This document shows, one piece after another, positions 19,564-31,847 of a stretch of DNA of 64,000 nucleotides (its first letter is position 1; every line of letters begins with the position of its first letter). The translations under genes and the position numbers were made by a program. Below the pieces are notes generated by a model, which did no database searches, was not told the DNA's origin, and saw nothing but the letters and a program-made list of their open reading frames with translations. Source of the stretch: Oxalobacteraceae bacterium UBA4003 (GTDB lineage Bacteria > Pseudomonadota > Gammaproteobacteria > Burkholderiales > Burkholderiaceae_D); contig DGBN01000065.1 in the NCBI GenBank assembly GCA_002384815.1, positions 1 to 64,000 of the forward strand, written 5' to 3'.

Positions 19564-20547
19564 CTAAACCTTGTGCGACGGTTTGAATTCGGTTTTTGCG
19601 GAACGCAAAATCTCTACACACAAATCTTCGTAATCAGTACCGGCAACCTTGGCCGACATCGGCACCAGCGAATGACTGGTCATGCCCGGCGATGTATTGA
19701 TCTCCAGCAGGAACGGTTCGTTGTCCGATGCACGCACCATGAAATCAACGCGCGACCAGCCGACGCAACCGATGGCATTGAATGCACTGACCGCCAATGC
19801 CTGTATCCGTTTCGTAAAAACATCGTCCAGCGGCGCAGGACACAGATATTGCGTATCGTTGCTGAAGTATTTGTGTTCGTAATCGTAGTTGCCTTGCGGC
19901 GCGCGGATCTCGACGATAGGCAAGGCACGCGCATTACGGCCGCTACCGATCACCGGCACTGTCAGTTCGCGGCCCTTGATGAACTGTTCGACCAGTACCA
20001 CCTCATCGTATTTGGCGCACAGATCGAAACCGGCCTGCATGCCATCCGCCGCTTCCACTTTCGCAATACCGATGGTCGAACCTTCATGCGGAGCCTTCAA
20101 CATCAGCGGCATGCCGAACTCGGAAGCCACTGCTTGCAATTGATCACTTGTCGTGTGCTTTGCATCCAGAACACTGAATTTTGGCGTTGGCACACCCTGA
20201 CTCAAGCAGATGCGCTTGGTCATCACTTTATCCATCGCGATAGACGATGCCATCACGCCCGGACCCGTGTAAGGAATACCCAATTGCTCCAGTGCGCCCT
20301 GCAAGGTGCCGTCTTCACCGTAGCTGCCGTGCAAGGCGATGAACACGCGATCGAATTTCTCTGCCGCCAATTCGGCCAGACTGCGCTCGGCCGGATCAAA
20401 GGCATGCGCATCCACGCCTTTGCCTTGCAGCGCCGCCAGCACACCCTTGCCCGACATCAGCGAGACTTCTCGCTCGGCAGAACGTCCGCCGAACAGCACG
20501 CCGACCTTGCCGAATTCCGTTTTCAAATTTTGCACTGTTGTTGTCAT
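19564..20547 (-). CDS. ddlB: D-alanine--D-alanine ligase
   Basis: Cytosolic ATP-grasp ligase that makes the D-Ala-D-Ala dipeptide for peptidoglycan. The N-terminal GVLFGGRSAEREVSLMSG and the HGSYGEDGTLQGALE signature are present, as are the metal-binding ending LEINTSPGMTSHSLVPM. 327 residues. It starts two bases after the murC stop and precedes ftsQ. Confidence 0.96.
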   Translation of the reverse strand: MTTTVQNLKTEFGKVGVLFGGRSAEREVSLMSGKGVLAALQGKGVDAHAFDPAERSLAELAAEKFDRVFIALHGSYGEDGTLQGALEQLGIPYTGPGVMASSIAMDKVMTKRICLSQGVPTPKFSVLDAKHTTSDQLQAVASEFGMPLMLKAPHEGSTIGIAKVEAADGMQAGFDLCAKYDEVVLVEQFIKGRELTVPVIGSGRNARALPIVEIRAPQGNYDYEHKYFSNDTQYLCPAPLDDVFTKRIQALAVSAFNAIGCVGWSRVDFMVRASDNEPFLLEINTSPGMTSHSLVPMSAKVAGTDYEDLCVEILRSAKTEFKPSHKV

Positions 20548-20549
20548 GT

Positions 20550-21959
20550 TTAAACCTGATCCTGCAGTTGCTTCAACTTGGCCGGTACGCCGCTGATCGA
20601 ACCGGCACCCATCGTAATCACGACATCGCCATCCTTGACAACGTTCATGATGGTCGACGGCATGTCGGCGATCTGTTCGACAAATACCGGATCGACTTTG
20701 CCCGCCACACGCAATGCATGTGCCAGTGTGCGACCATCGGCAGCAACGATAGGCTGTTCACCGGCAGCATAGACTTCGGCCAGCAACAGCATGTCGGTAG
20801 TCGATAGCACCTTGACGAAATCCTCGAACAGGTCGCGTGTGCGGGTATATCTATGCGGCTGAAATGCCAGCACCAGCCGACGGCCCGGGTAAGCACCACG
20901 CGCAGCAGCGATAGTCGCTGCCGTTTCTACCGGGTGATGGCCGTAATCGTCCACCATCGCAAACGAACCAGCCGCATTCCCGTTGACATCCTGAATCCTG
21001 ATTTCGCCATAACGGGTAAAGCGACGACCGACACCGTTGAATTCTGTCAGCGCTTTTTGCGTGGCGCAGTCATCGACACCCAGCTCACGCGCAATCGCCA
21101 CTGCGGCACAGGCGTTCTGCACGTTATGCATGCCGGGCTGATTCAGGCTGATCTGCATAGGAGCATAACCATGCTGAATCACGGTGAATTGCATATGACC
21201 ATCCACCGCTTTGGCATCGACGGCACGCACCATGGCGTCCTCATGGAAACCATAAGTCGTGATCAGTTTGGAAATCCGCGGCATGATTTCACGCACAGTC
21301 GCATCGTCCAGGCACAGCATCGCGACACCGTAAAACGGCAGGCGCTGCGTGAATTCGACAAAGGCTTGCTTGAGTTTTTCAAAGTCGTGTTCATACGTTT
21401 CCATATGATCGGCATCGATATTCGTGATGACTTCAATTACTGGCGACAGATTCAGAAAAGAGGCATCAGATTCATCTGCTTCCGCCACGATGAATTCACC
21501 AGCTCCGAGTTTGGCATTGGCACCTGCGCTGTTCAACAAACCGCCGATCACGAAAGTCGGGTCCAGCCCACCTTCGGCCAGTACGCTGGCTACCAGACTG
21601 GTCGTTGTAGTCTTGCCATGCGTGCCGGCAATCGCAATGCCACGTCGCAAACGCATCAGTTCGGCCAGCATCATCGCGCGCGGCACGATAGGGATATGTT
21701 TTTCGCGCGCCGCAACCACTTCCGGATTGTCCTGCTTGACCGCGGTCGAGGTCACGATCGCATCGGCGTTGGCGATGTTTTCTGCTGCATGTCCGAGTGT
21801 CACTTTCGCACCCAGTTCAACCAGGCGGCGCGTCGCGGCATTGCTGCCCAGATCAGAACCGGAGATCGTATAGCCGAGATTCAGCAATACCTCGGCGATA
21901 CCGCTCATACCACTGCCGCCGATTCCTACGAAATGGATATTTTTGACTTTATGTTTCAT
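20550..21959 (-). CDS. murC: UDP-N-acetylmuramate--L-alanine ligase
   Basis: First amino-acid ligase of the peptidoglycan stem peptide. The Rossmann start [17 protein letters not shown] is typical of MurC, the ATP-binding motif [11 protein letters not shown] lies at about residues 111-121, and the conserved YGHHPVE motif is present. 469 residues. It overlaps the murG stop by four bases (21956-21959). Confidence 0.97.
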   Translation of the reverse strand: MKHKVKNIHFVGIGGSGMSGIAEVLLNLGYTISGSDLGSNAATRRLVELGAKVTLGHAAENIANADAIVTSTAVKQDNPEVVAAREKHIPIVPRAMMLAELMRLRRGIAIAGTHGKTTTTSLVASVLAEGGLDPTFVIGGLLNSAGANAKLGAGEFIVAEADESDASFLNLSPVIEVITNIDADHMETYEHDFEKLKQAFVEFTQRLPFYGVAMLCLDDATVREIMPRISKLITTYGFHEDAMVRAVDAKAVDGHMQFTVIQHGYAPMQISLNQPGMHNVQNACAAVAIARELGVDDCATQKALTEFNGVGRRFTRYGEIRIQDVNGNAAGSFAMVDDYGHHPVETAATIAAARGAYPGRRLVLAFQPHRYTRTRDLFEDFVKVLSTTDMLLLAEVYAAGEQPIVAADGRTLAHALRVAGKVDPVFVEQIADMPSTIMNVVKDGDVVITMGAGSISGVPAKLKQLQDQV

Positions 21960-23032
21960 GCAATTTTCACTAACTTTTCAAGTACATCGGCGATGGCGGC
22001 ATTCGCATCGCGTCGGCCGTTTGCATACGCTGCTTCCGCCATCTGCCTGCATTTTTCACGCGTCATGTTTTGCAGCAATGCTGCCAAACCTTGCGCAGTC
22101 AATTCGCTTTGCGGCAAATGAATCGCCGCCTGTTGCTGCTCCATCCAGCGCGCGTTGTCGCGCTGATGCGTGGTGGTCGATACCAGCAAAGGCACGAGTA
22201 CGCTGGCAACACCAGCTGCCGTCAACTCGGAAACGGTGATTGCACCGGCACGGCAGATCACCAGATCCGCATCCGCATAACGGCGCGGCATGTCATCGAT
22301 AAAATCCACCACTTCAGCCGCCACTCCGGCTTGCGCATAGCGTGCGCGCAAGTCATCGATATTTTTCTTGCCGGACTGATGCGTCACCAGCGGACGTTGC
22401 TCCGTCGGAATCAAGGCCAGTGCTGCCGGCAGCGTCGCATTCAATGCCTGCGCACCCAGACTGCCGCCCACCACCAGAATTTTCAATGCACCGCTGTGTT
22501 GCGCATAGCGCTGTGCCGGCGGCATCAGTGCACTGATTTCAGCACGCACCGGGTTACCCGTCACCAGAGCCTTGTCTGCAGCGTTGCCAAAATCTGCCGG
22601 GAAGCCGAACAACACACGCTGCGCAATCGGTGTCAGCGTTTTGTTCGACAACAGCAAGGCGGCATCGGCATTCAGCAATACCAGCGGCACGCCGCGCAAT
22701 TTCGCCATCCAGCCGCCTGGCACCGTCACGTAACCGCCCATGCCCAGTACAACGCCGGGATTGCGCCGCGCCAGAATCGAGAAGCAGGTACCGAAACTGG
22801 CCAGCAGGTGGAACACGCCCGTGACCGTATGACGCAATCCTTTGCCACGCAAACCGGCAAAAGCAATCGTGTCCATCGCAATCCCGCTCTTCGGCACCAG
22901 ATCGCGCTCCATACCGTGTTCTGTACCCAGCCACGTCACTTCCCAGCCGCGCGCCTGCATCGTGTCGGCAATCGCCAGGCCCGGAAAAATGTGACCGCCG
23001 GTACCCGCCGCCATGATTAGAAGTCTTTTCAT
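21956..23032 (-). CDS. murG: UDP-GlcNAc:lipid I transferase
   Basis: Membrane-associated GT28 glycosyltransferase that converts lipid I to lipid II on the cytoplasmic side. The N-terminal glycine-rich loop [17 protein letters not shown] and the second G-loop [12 protein letters not shown] are intact, as is the donor-binding [13 protein letters not shown]. 358 residues. Start overlaps the ftsW stop and end overlaps the murC start by four bases each. Confidence 0.97.
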   Translation of the reverse strand: MKRLLIMAAGTGGHIFPGLAIADTMQARGWEVTWLGTEHGMERDLVPKSGIAMDTIAFAGLRGKGLRHTVTGVFHLLASFGTCFSILARRNPGVVLGMGGYVTVPGGWMAKLRGVPLVLLNADAALLLSNKTLTPIAQRVLFGFPADFGNAADKALVTGNPVRAEISALMPPAQRYAQHSGALKILVVGGSLGAQALNATLPAALALIPTEQRPLVTHQSGKKNIDDLRARYAQAGVAAEVVDFIDDMPRRYADADLVICRAGAITVSELTAAGVASVLVPLLVSTTTHQRDNARWMEQQQAAIHLPQSELTAQGLAALLQNMTREKCRQMAEAAYANGRRDANAAIADVLEKLVKIA

Positions 23033-24237
23033 ATCCGACCTCCGCGCATCAGAACTCGATTCTCATAATCAATACGCAGCAAAATCGCGAGGCCCACACA
23101 ATTCATCAATACACCAGAGCCACCGTAACTCATCAGCGGCAAGGTCAAACCCTTGGTTGGCAACAGACCGAGATTCACACCCATATTGATGAAAGCCTGC
23201 ACGGCGATCCAGATGCCGATTCCTTTGGCCACCAGGCCGGCAAAGGTCAAATCCATCGCAATCGCCTGCCGGCCTATTTCAAACGAACGCTTGATGATCC
23301 AGTAAAACAGTGCGATCACCACAAAGACGCCGATAAAACCAAGTTCTTCACCGATCACTGCCAGCAGAAAATCGGTATGTGCTTCCGGCAGGTAATGCAG
23401 TTTCTCCACGCTTCCACCCAAACCGACGCCAAACAATTCGCCGCGCCCGAATGCGATCAGCGAATGCGATAACTGATATGCCTTGCCCAATGCGTTCGCT
23501 TCATCCCACGGATTCAGATACGCAAAAATACGCTCGCGGCGCCACGGTGACAGCAGAATTACCATGCTGAAAATACCGACCAGCGTCACACCTATGCCGC
23601 CGAACCAGACGCCATTGATGCCACCCAAAAACAGGATGCCCATCGCGATACAGACGATCACGCCAAAAGCGCCCAGATCCGGCTCCAGCAACAGCAGCAA
23701 ACCGACGAAGCCTATCGCCATCGTCATCGGCATGAACCCCTTGGTCAGCTTGTGCATCACCTGCTGCTTGCGCACCGTGTAATCGGCGGCGTACAGCACG
23801 ACAAACAGTTTCATCAGTTCAGACGGCTGCAGATTGAAAACCTTGAACGACAACCAGCGACGCGCACCGTTGACGCCCTTGCCGATGCCAGGTACCAGCA
23901 CCAGCACCAGCAGAATCAGCGTCGCGACGAACAGGTACGGCGCAAGTTTCTGCCAGGTTTCAATCCGTATACGGAAGGCGATAAAACCGGCAATCAGCGA
24001 GACACTAATGAACATCGCCTGCCGTGTCACGAAATGCGCATTGTCGTAACGTGCGTACTTGGGTGAATCGGGCAAGGAGATCGAGGCTGAATACACCATC
24101 ACCATGCCGAACAGCATCAGCAGTAGCACGACCCACACCAAAGGCTGGTCGTAGGCCATCATCTTCGAACGCTGATCGAGACTGGCCACGGCTTTTTGTG
24201 CCGCTGCACGGGAAAATGATGGAAAGGCGAATGTCAT
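23029..24237 (-). CDS. ftsW: septal peptidoglycan glycosyltransferase FtsW
   Basis: SEDS-family lipid II polymerase working with FtsI at the septum. About ten membrane segments; the conserved region [20 protein letters not shown], of which the E and H are typical, and the C-terminal [16 protein letters not shown] are present. ATG 24237 is chosen because it overlaps the murD stop as ATGA and gives 402 residues; the frame is open for 59 more codons upstream, but those overlap murD and look non-coding. Confidence 0.95.
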   Translation of the reverse strand: MTFAFPSFSRAAAQKAVASLDQRSKMMAYDQPLVWVVLLLMLFGMVMVYSASISLPDSPKYARYDNAHFVTRQAMFISVSLIAGFIAFRIRIETWQKLAPYLFVATLILLVLVLVPGIGKGVNGARRWLSFKVFNLQPSELMKLFVVLYAADYTVRKQQVMHKLTKGFMPMTMAIGFVGLLLLLEPDLGAFGVIVCIAMGILFLGGINGVWFGGIGVTLVGIFSMVILLSPWRRERIFAYLNPWDEANALGKAYQLSHSLIAFGRGELFGVGLGGSVEKLHYLPEAHTDFLLAVIGEELGFIGVFVVIALFYWIIKRSFEIGRQAIAMDLTFAGLVAKGIGIWIAVQAFINMGVNLGLLPTKGLTLPLMSYGGSGVLMNCVGLAILLRIDYENRVLMRGGRI

Positions 24238-25730
24238 AGGGAAACCTCGCCACGCGACAAACCTATTTCGCGCACGGTATCGACAAACACTTGTGCGCGA
24301 TGCGCATAATTTCTGAACATGTCGAGACTGGCGCAAGCTGGTGACAGCAGTACTGCATCGCCAGTCTGTGCCAGCTCTGCCGCCTTCTGCGTCGCCTCTT
24401 CCAGTGTCGTGCAATCGATCAATTCAACGCCGGTCGATGCAATCGCGGCACGAATATTTGCAGCATCCTTACCGATCAACACCACCGCACGCGCATATTT
24501 CGCAACCGGATCAACCAGCGGCGAAAAATCCTGCCCCTTGCCATCGCCGCCGGCTATCAGCACCAGATGCTGGGTAGCGCCATCCTGACTGATGCCTAGG
24601 CCATTCAGTGCCGCCGCCGTCGCACCCACATTGGTGCCTTTGCTGTCATCGTAATAGTCAACACCGGCGATCGTCATCACATGCTCGACGCGATGCGGTT
24701 CACCGTGATATTCGCGCAAGCCATGCAGCAACTGTGCAAACGACAAGCCGATCGCGCGACACAGGGCCAGTGCCGACAAGGCATTGATCGCATTGTGCTG
24801 ACCGCGTATTTTGAGCGCATCCACCGGCATCAACTTTTTCGTCGAGATCGCCAGCTCAACGTTATCTTTCTTCCGGCGTTTTTGCGGCAATTCTTCTTCC
24901 GCTACGGCTACCGACAGCCAGCGCATGCCGTTTTCATCGACCAGGCCGAGGTAATCCGCCTGCTCTGCCTCATCGGCGCCGAAGGTGATGACGGATGCAG
25001 ATGGCAAAGCCATTTGCATCACCAGCACATCGTCACGATTAAGTACGCGTATGGTACTGCCGCCGAAAATGCGCGCCTTGTCGTCAGCATAGGCAGCCAT
25101 GTCGCCGTGCCAATCCAGATGGTCTTGCGTCAGATTCAGTACCGTCGCCACATCTGCCTGCAGGCTATAGGTGAAATGCAACTGGAAACTCGATAATTCC
25201 AGCACCCACACTTGCGGCAACTGATCGTCGGCCACCGCCTGATCGAGTCTGTCCAGCGCGGCCGGGCTGATGTTGCCGGCAACCTGCACATTCAATCCAG
25301 CGCGCTGGCACAACAAACCGACCAGACTGGTGACGGTCGTCTTGCCATTGGTACCGGTGATCGCGATGACTTTCGGTGCGTAATTTCTTTCTTCCTTCAG
25401 CGCTGCCAGCGCCTGCGCAAACAATTCGATCTCACCCCACAGCGGAATTTCTTTCTCTTCCGCAGCAGGAATGAGCGCCGCCAACTCATGCGCAGGCATC
25501 AAACCCGGACTGACGGCAACAAAATCGATACCATCGAGCAATGCGGCATCGAAAGTGCCGGCGATGAATTTAGCCGTCGGTGCCAGTTCGCGCAATTGCG
25601 GCAAACGATCCGGTTGCGCACGCGTGTCCGCCACGCGCAAGGACGCGCCGCAGCGGACCAGCCACTGCGCCATCGCCAGCCCGGATTCACCGAGCCCTAG
25701 CACCAGAACATGTTTGCCTGCGTAATTCAT
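24234..25730 (-). CDS. murD: UDP-N-acetylmuramoyl-L-alanine--D-glutamate ligase
   Basis: Adds D-glutamate to the stem peptide. The N-terminal [13 protein letters not shown] loop, ATP-binding [10 protein letters not shown] at about residues 126-135, and [15 protein letters not shown] are conserved. At 498 residues it is longer than the E. coli enzyme; part of the excess is a basic, acidic-flanked insert around residues 280-300 ([13 protein letters not shown]). Such inserts occur in betaproteobacterial MurD, so I do not regard it as a defect. Confidence 0.96.
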   Translation of the reverse strand: MNYAGKHVLVLGLGESGLAMAQWLVRCGASLRVADTRAQPDRLPQLRELAPTAKFIAGTFDAALLDGIDFVAVSPGLMPAHELAALIPAAEEKEIPLWGEIELFAQALAALKEERNYAPKVIAITGTNGKTTVTSLVGLLCQRAGLNVQVAGNISPAALDRLDQAVADDQLPQVWVLELSSFQLHFTYSLQADVATVLNLTQDHLDWHGDMAAYADDKARIFGGSTIRVLNRDDVLVMQMALPSASVITFGADEAEQADYLGLVDENGMRWLSVAVAEEELPQKRRKKDNVELAISTKKLMPVDALKIRGQHNAINALSALALCRAIGLSFAQLLHGLREYHGEPHRVEHVMTIAGVDYYDDSKGTNVGATAAALNGLGISQDGATQHLVLIAGGDGKGQDFSPLVDPVAKYARAVVLIGKDAANIRAAIASTGVELIDCTTLEEATQKAAELAQTGDAVLLSPACASLDMFRNYAHRAQVFVDTVREIGLSRGEVSL

Positions 25731-25753
25731 CTTTATATGCTTCTCTAATACGC

Positions 25754-26923
25754 TTAACGTAATTTCAATGTGGATAAACCGAACAGCACCAGCATCATCG
25801 TGATGATCCAGAAACGCACGACGACTTGCGTTTCCTTCCAGCCTTTCTGTTCAAAGTGGTGATGCAGCGGCGCCATCAGCAAGATGCGGCGGCCGGTGCC
25901 GGTGCGCATCTTCGTGTATTTAAAGTAGGCCACTTGAATCATCACCGACAGCGTTTCCACCACGAACACGCCGCCCATGATGAAGAGCACGATTTCCTGC
26001 CGAACAATGACCGCGATGGTGCCGAGTGCACCGCCCAAAGCCAGCGCGCCTACGTCGCCCATGAACACTTGCGCCGGATGTGCGTTAAACCAGAGGAAAG
26101 CCAGACCGGCACCCGCCATCGCACCGCAGAAAATGATCAGTTCGCCAGCACCTGGGATGTGCGGAATGAACAGATATTTTGCATAGGTAACGCTACCAGT
26201 GAGGTAGGCAAACAAGCCGAGTGCAGTGCCGACCATCACGGTCGGCATGATCGCCAGGCCATCGAGACCATCAGTCAGGTTGACCGCATTGCTGGTGCCG
26301 ACGATGACGAAATACGTCAGCGCAATAAAACCCCATACCCCCAGCGGATAGCTGATGGTTTTGAAGAAGGGCACGATCAAATCCGCTTTCGGCGGCAGGG
26401 CCATGCTGAAACCCGATTGCACCCAGGCGACAAACAGATCGAGGAATTGCGAATTGCTGGGAGCGGAAACGGAAAACGCCAGATAGACAGCCGCAAACAA
26501 ACCGATAATCGATTGCCACATGTATTTTTCACGCGAGGCCATACCCTTGGGATCCTTATAGACCACCTTGCGGTAATCATCGACCCAGCCCACAGCGCCG
26601 AAACCCAGCGTCACGATCAGCACAACCCAGACGAAACGATTACTGAGATCAGTCCACAGCAAGGTCGATATACCGATCGCCAGCAAAATCAATACACCAC
26701 CCATGGTCGGCGTACCGCTTTTGATCAAATGTGTTTGCGGCCCGTCGGTACGTACGGCTTGCCCGACCTTCAGACGCTGCAGCATGCGGATGACCATCGG
26801 GCCAAAAAACAGGCCAATAGCCAGCGCCGTCAAGGTCGCAAACACGGCGCGGAAGGTAATGAAATTGAAAACCCGCAACGGTCCGATTTCATCCTGAAAA
26901 TGTTGTGCCAGCCAGAGCAGCAT
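25754..26923 (-). CDS. mraY: phospho-N-acetylmuramoyl-pentapeptide transferase
   Basis: Polytopic membrane enzyme that forms lipid I from UDP-MurNAc-pentapeptide and undecaprenyl phosphate. The acidic motifs are visible: [18 protein letters not shown] and [12 protein letters not shown], and the [13 protein letters not shown] loop that closes the active site. 389 residues with about ten membrane segments. It starts one base after the murF stop. Confidence 0.97.
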   Translation of the reverse strand: MLLWLAQHFQDEIGPLRVFNFITFRAVFATLTALAIGLFFGPMVIRMLQRLKVGQAVRTDGPQTHLIKSGTPTMGGVLILLAIGISTLLWTDLSNRFVWVVLIVTLGFGAVGWVDDYRKVVYKDPKGMASREKYMWQSIIGLFAAVYLAFSVSAPSNSQFLDLFVAWVQSGFSMALPPKADLIVPFFKTISYPLGVWGFIALTYFVIVGTSNAVNLTDGLDGLAIMPTVMVGTALGLFAYLTGSVTYAKYLFIPHIPGAGELIIFCGAMAGAGLAFLWFNAHPAQVFMGDVGALALGGALGTIAVIVRQEIVLFIMGGVFVVETLSVMIQVAYFKYTKMRTGTGRRILLMAPLHHHFEQKGWKETQVVVRFWIITMMLVLFGLSTLKLR

Positions 26924-26924
26924 A

Positions 26925-28292
26925 TTAGTGGGCTTCCTGAATTTGTTGTCCGAGTAAATGCTGTACCACGCGTTCCATTCTCATGAAACGCGATCCTTTC
27001 ACCAGCACCGTTGCATCTGCAGCGAAGATCGCTGCAAGTGCATCGTTTAATGTTTCCACGCTGTCGTAATGCTGCGCGCCGACACCGAAGACACTGACCG
27101 TGTGACGCGTCAGATCACCCAGCGTGAGTACGTGCTCAATCCCGTTTGCGCGTGCATACGCGCCGATTTCCTCGTGATATTGACGACCGTCGTTACCGAC
27201 TTCGGCCATGTCGCCCAGCACCAGAATGCGCGGCGACGCCGTCTGCGCCAGCACGTCAATCGCGGCACGTACCGAATCCGGATTGGCGTTATAGGTATCG
27301 TCGATCACCAATGCGCCATTGGCCGCAAGCTTGCGTTGCAAACGCCCGCTGACCGGTGCAAAGGCTTGCAGGCCGCGCACGATTGCGTCCGGTGCAATAC
27401 CGATTGCAAGTGTGCAGGCAATCGCGGCCAGTGCATTACGCACGTTATGCAAACCGGCCGCCGACAAGGCGATGGTGAATTGCTGCCTGCCTGCAGTGAC
27501 CGACATATCATTGCCAAACACGTTGGCGGCATAAGTGCAGCGCACATCTGCATCGTCTGAAAAACCGAAAGTCAGTGTCTTGTGCTGCACCGCGTATTCA
27601 CGCCACAGCGGCGTAAATTGGTCGTCGGCCGGAAATACGGCAATGCCATCTGCAGGAAGGCTGGCGAGTACCACGCCATTTTCCTTCGCAACAGCTTCCA
27701 CGCTTTCCATGAATTCCTGATGTTCGCGCTGTGCGTTATTGACCAAACCGACCGTAGGCTGCGCAATGACGGACAGCACTGCAATTTCGCCTGGATGGTT
27801 CATGCCCAGTTCAATCACTGCTGCCTTACAAGCTGGATTCAAACGCATCAGCGTCAAGGGCACGCCGATGTCGTTATTGAAGTTGCCGCGCGTCGCCAGA
27901 TAGTTGTCCACACCGAAAGCGGCATCAAGAATCGCAGCGATCATTTCCTTGACGGTGGTCTTGCCATTGCTGCCGGTCACGCCTATCAGCGGCAAGTTGA
28001 ATTGCCGGCGCCAGTAGCTGGCCATCTCACCAAGTGCAATGCGCGTATTCGGCACGACCAATGCTGGAACGTTCAAGCCGACGGGAATTTTTTCAGCCAC
28101 GACTGCGGCCACCTTGCGCTCTGCCACTTGCGGCAGGAATGCATGCGCATCGAAGCGTTCGCCACGCAAAGCGACGAACAAATTGCCGGCAGCCACATTG
28201 CGGCTGTCGGTCGACACGCCGTCAAACTCGGCATCGCTGGTCGCGGTCGAATTCTTGATGGCTGCCTGCAGCATGTTCAATGTCGCTTTCAT
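26925..28292 (-). CDS. murF: UDP-MurNAc-tripeptide--D-Ala-D-Ala ligase
   Basis: Adds the D-Ala-D-Ala dipeptide to the stem tripeptide. ATP-binding [11 protein letters not shown], the [10 protein letters not shown] motif and [12 protein letters not shown] are all present. 455 residues. The start overlaps the murE stop by one base (TGATG), suggesting coupled translation. Confidence 0.96.
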   Translation of the reverse strand: MKATLNMLQAAIKNSTATSDAEFDGVSTDSRNVAAGNLFVALRGERFDAHAFLPQVAERKVAAVVAEKIPVGLNVPALVVPNTRIALGEMASYWRRQFNLPLIGVTGSNGKTTVKEMIAAILDAAFGVDNYLATRGNFNNDIGVPLTLMRLNPACKAAVIELGMNHPGEIAVLSVIAQPTVGLVNNAQREHQEFMESVEAVAKENGVVLASLPADGIAVFPADDQFTPLWREYAVQHKTLTFGFSDDADVRCTYAANVFGNDMSVTAGRQQFTIALSAAGLHNVRNALAAIACTLAIGIAPDAIVRGLQAFAPVSGRLQRKLAANGALVIDDTYNANPDSVRAAIDVLAQTASPRILVLGDMAEVGNDGRQYHEEIGAYARANGIEHVLTLGDLTRHTVSVFGVGAQHYDSVETLNDALAAIFAADATVLVKGSRFMRMERVVQHLLGQQIQEAH

Positions 28293-29818
28293 CAGCTCGC
28301 CCCCTGCATAACGCGCGCAGACAACGCCAATGCAGCATGATCGGCATCGAGGAAAGGCTGCTTGCGCCCCTTGATTTCCTGATACGCTTCGTGGCCTTTT
28401 CCGGCCAGCAGGATAACGTCCTGTTTCGATGCATGTCTGCCTGCATACAAAATCGCAGTGGCACGATCTTCCATGATGTGCGGCGCATTTTTCCCGGCAT
28501 CTATGCCGGTCACAATTTGCGCAATGATGCTGGCGGGCTCTTCGTAACGCGGATTGTCACTGGTCACGATGATGTAATCAGCAGCCATGGCCGCCTTGCC
28601 CATTTGCGGACGCTTGCCTGCATCGCGATCACCACCACAGCCGAACACGCACCACAATGCACCGCCGCGCTCGTTTGCCACCTCGCGCAGGGTTGCCAGG
28701 GTTTTTTCCAGTGCATCCGGTGTATGTGCATAATCGATCACGACCAGCGGCGCTTCGCCACCGCCGAGTTGCTGCATGCGACCAGGGATGGAGGTCAGCG
28801 CCTCGACTACCGCAACCACATCGCTCAAGACGACGCCTTTTGCCAGCAGAATGCCGATAACGCCCAGCACATTGCTGACATTGAACTCGCCAACCAATTG
28901 CGTTTTAATCTGCGTTACACCGAACTTCGATGTGAGCTGGAAGCTGGTGCCGGCGTGCGTGCTGCGAATGTCGCTGGCATTAAGCAGAGCAATGTCGGCA
29001 GCGTTTTGATTCGTCAATGAATAGCCTGTAATACCGACCTCGGGCTGTCGACGTTTCAAACGCTCGACCAGACGCACACCCATGGCATCGTCAAGATTCA
29101 CTACTGCGTGACGCAAACCCGACCAGTCGAACAGCATCGCCTTGGTTTCTTCGTACGCAACCATGTCGCCGTGATAGTCCAGATGATCGCGTGTGAAATT
29201 GGTGAACAGAGCCATATCGAAATGCACACCGGACAAACGCCCCTGGTGCAAGCCGATCGAAGATGCTTCAATCGCCAATGCAGTAGCGCCTGCATGACGC
29301 ATATTTACCAGTTCGCGCTGCAGCAGGACAGCATCCGGTGTGGTGTAGCCCGTTACATTGAAGACTCCCTGTTCGCCATGATTGAATATACCGACACCCA
29401 GCGTACCGATCACGGCAGTCGGTTGCCCCAAACGCGACAGGGCATTGCCCAGCCATTGACTGCACGATGTTTTGCCATTGGTACCGGTAACGGCAACGGT
29501 AAACATCGTACTATCCGGATGACCATAATAGGCAGCGGCGATGATGCCCGCGCACGCTTTCAGATCATCAATGGCCAGATGCGGCACATTCCATTCTTCA
29601 CGCCAGCTGCAATCAGCCGCTTCATGCAGGATGGCTTGTGCACCGCGTTCGATGGCATCGGAAATGTAAGCACGACCATCCGCCTCATCGCCGGGATAGG
29701 CAAGGAAGACATCGCCCTTGCCGATGCTGCGTGAATCGGAGGCCAATTCGGCCGCCGGTGCTGCAACTTGCAACCAGGCGACAATTTCTTTCAATGCGGC
29801 GTTCGTCAGGGCGGACAT
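28292..29818 (-). CDS. murE: UDP-MurNAc-L-Ala-D-Glu--meso-diaminopimelate ligase
   Basis: Adds the third residue of the stem peptide. GTNGKTSCSQWL is the ATP loop. The tetrapeptide DNPR in VTSDNPRYEEP is the signature that selects meso-diaminopimelate rather than lysine, as expected for a Gram-negative wall. 508 residues. The ATG overlaps the last base of the ftsI stop. Confidence 0.96.
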   Translation of the reverse strand: MSALTNAALKEIVAWLQVAAPAAELASDSRSIGKGDVFLAYPGDEADGRAYISDAIERGAQAILHEAADCSWREEWNVPHLAIDDLKACAGIIAAAYYGHPDSTMFTVAVTGTNGKTSCSQWLGNALSRLGQPTAVIGTLGVGIFNHGEQGVFNVTGYTTPDAVLLQRELVNMRHAGATALAIEASSIGLHQGRLSGVHFDMALFTNFTRDHLDYHGDMVAYEETKAMLFDWSGLRHAVVNLDDAMGVRLVERLKRRQPEVGITGYSLTNQNAADIALLNASDIRSTHAGTSFQLTSKFGVTQIKTQLVGEFNVSNVLGVIGILLAKGVVLSDVVAVVEALTSIPGRMQQLGGGEAPLVVIDYAHTPDALEKTLATLREVANERGGALWCVFGCGGDRDAGKRPQMGKAAMAADYIIVTSDNPRYEEPASIIAQIVTGIDAGKNAPHIMEDRATAILYAGRHASKQDVILLAGKGHEAYQEIKGRKQPFLDADHAALALSARVMQGAS

Positions 29819-31578
29819 TACATGCTCTCCTGAGCGGCGTCGGCCGAAATGATGATGTTGGTAACGCTGGAATCAGGTGCCACGTTCATCGAACGCAATG
29901 CATTCGCCGTCACCGCCGAGAATACCGGGGCAGCAACCTGTCCGCCGTAATGTCTACCGACGGTCGGTTCATCGATCATCACGGCCACAATAATGCGCGG
30001 ATCGGAAACCGGCGCAAAACCAACGAAAGACGCAACGTATTTTTTGACGTACTTGCCTTTTTCCAGCTTGTAGGAAGTACCGGTTTTACCGGCTACGCGA
30101 TAACCCGGCACCTGCGCCCGCGGTGCCGTACCGGCCGGACCGGCCGCCATTTCCAGCATGCCGCGCGTCAGGCGCGCATTTTTTTCACTGATCACGCGCT
30201 GACTGATGGGTTGATCGCTGGAGCGCTGAAAAGTCAGCGGGATCATTTCGCCATCGCGCGCAAAAATCATGTAGGAATGCGCGATCTGCAACAGGGAAGT
30301 TGAAATACCATGGCCGTAACTCATGGTCGCCTGCTCGATAGGCCGCCATGACTTGTATGGCCGCACACGACCGGCCACCGCACCGGGAAACCCGACTTTC
30401 GGCTGCTGCCCGAATCCGACCGAAGTAAACATATTCCACATTTCCTGTGGTTCCATTTCCAGCGCGATCTTGGCGGTACCGATGTTGGATGATTTTTCGA
30501 TCACCTCCGACACGGACAATAATCCGCGGGCATGTGCATCACCGATGGTGGCAGTACCGATAGTCATTCTTCCCGGCGAGGTCTGGATCATAGTATTCGG
30601 CGTGATGTACTTGCGTTCCAGCCCCAGCGCGATGGTGAAAGGCTTGAGCGTCGAGCCCGGCTCGAAGGTGTCGGTCAATACGCGATTGCGCAATTGCACG
30701 CCGCTCAGCACCGAGCGGTTGTTTGGGTTGTAGGTTGGCAGATTGGCCAATGCCAGTATTTCACCGGTCTTGACGTCGAGCACGACAATGCCACCTGCCT
30801 TGGCCTTGCTTTGCTCTACCGCTTCTTTCAATTGGGAAAACGCGATGTACTGAATCTTGCTGTCGATCGACAAGGTCAGATCCTTGCCATCGTGCGGCTC
30901 GCGCACCGATTCAATATCCTCGACGATGCGACCCAATCTATCCTTGATGACACGGCGATTGCCGGTCACACCAGCCAGCGTTTTTTGAAACGCCAGTTCC
31001 ATACCTTCCTGCCCCTTGTCTTCGACATTGGTGAAACCGACGACATGCGCCATGACTTCACCTTCCGGGTAGTAGCGCTTGTATTCCTTGCGGGTATCAA
31101 TACCGGTAATGCCGAGCTTGAGTATCTTGTCGACGGTATCCAGTTCTACCTGACGCTTCAGATAGACAAAACTACGATCGGAATCCAGCTTTCTGTTCAA
31201 ATCGCGCTCGCTCATGTCGAGCAACCTGCCCAACTGGCGCAATTTATCTTTCGGCGCTTTCAGCACATCTTCAGGAATCGCCCATACCGCGCGCACCGGA
31301 ATCGAAGAAGCGAGCACCTGACCGTTGCGATCGGTAATCTTGCCGCGTGTGGCCGGCAATTCCAGCGTGCGCGCATAACGCGAGGCACCCTGCTTTTGCA
31401 GGAAATCAGTCGACATGCCCTGTAGCCAGAGCGCACGTCCGGCCAATGCCAGAAAGGCAGCAAAAATAAAGAACAGCACAACGCGCGAGCGCCAGGCTGG
31501 CAGCTTCGTTGCCAGCACCGGATTGGAAACGAACGGTACGCCCTTGGAAGCGGCAGTACGGGAAGTAGCGCGCGTCAT
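29818..31578 (-). CDS. ftsI: septal transpeptidase FtsI (PBP3)
   Basis: Class B penicillin-binding protein that cross-links septal peptidoglycan with FtsW. One N-terminal membrane segment (about residues 32-51) is followed by the dimerisation domain and the transpeptidase. The active-site motifs are intact: the nucleophile box GSTLKP, EKSSN and KTGTSYK. 586 residues. Start overlaps the ftsL stop as ATGA and the stop overlaps the murE start. Confidence 0.97.
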   Translation of the reverse strand: MTRATSRTAASKGVPFVSNPVLATKLPAWRSRVVLFFIFAAFLALAGRALWLQGMSTDFLQKQGASRYARTLELPATRGKITDRNGQVLASSIPVRAVWAIPEDVLKAPKDKLRQLGRLLDMSERDLNRKLDSDRSFVYLKRQVELDTVDKILKLGITGIDTRKEYKRYYPEGEVMAHVVGFTNVEDKGQEGMELAFQKTLAGVTGNRRVIKDRLGRIVEDIESVREPHDGKDLTLSIDSKIQYIAFSQLKEAVEQSKAKAGGIVVLDVKTGEILALANLPTYNPNNRSVLSGVQLRNRVLTDTFEPGSTLKPFTIALGLERKYITPNTMIQTSPGRMTIGTATIGDAHARGLLSVSEVIEKSSNIGTAKIALEMEPQEMWNMFTSVGFGQQPKVGFPGAVAGRVRPYKSWRPIEQATMSYGHGISTSLLQIAHSYMIFARDGEMIPLTFQRSSDQPISQRVISEKNARLTRGMLEMAAGPAGTAPRAQVPGYRVAGKTGTSYKLEKGKYVKKYVASFVGFAPVSDPRIIVAVMIDEPTVGRHYGGQVAAPVFSAVTANALRSMNVAPDSSVTNIIISADAAQESM

Positions 31579-31847
31579 TCCCCCCCCGTCGTCAGGTATT
31601 GCGTGCTGGCAGGCGACACCGGCACCATGTGCAAATCGCGACGCGCATTGAACTCAATACGGGAATGCTTGCCCAGCGTCGACTGATCAAGCTGCAATTG
31701 CGCCCATTCGATATCCAGTTGACGCGCCTGCGCCTGCGCCCGCTCAAGCTCGATGAAAAGACTGCGGAATTGATAGTGTGCATTCACCACCGACAGAGCG
31801 CACACCACCAGAATGCAGGTGAGGAAAAAACTGATGCGCCCGCTCAT
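31575..31847 (-). CDS. ftsL: cell division protein FtsL
   Basis: Small bitopic protein of 90 residues forming the FtsQLB complex. A hydrophobic segment (about residues 5-25) is followed by a heptad-like coiled coil ([20 protein letters not shown]). Sequence conservation in this family is low, so the call depends on size, topology and position between rsmH and ftsI with overlapping codons at both ends. Confidence 0.93.
   Translation of the reverse strand: MSGRISFFLTCILVVCALSVVNAHYQFRSLFIELERAQAQARQLDIEWAQLQLDQSTLGKHSRIEFNARRDLHMVPVSPASTQYLTTGGE

Noticed and set aside
24238..24414. N-terminal extension of FtsW
   Set aside because: It overlaps murD, has cysteine- and arginine-rich nonsense composition, and ATG 24237 gives the standard ATGA overlap.
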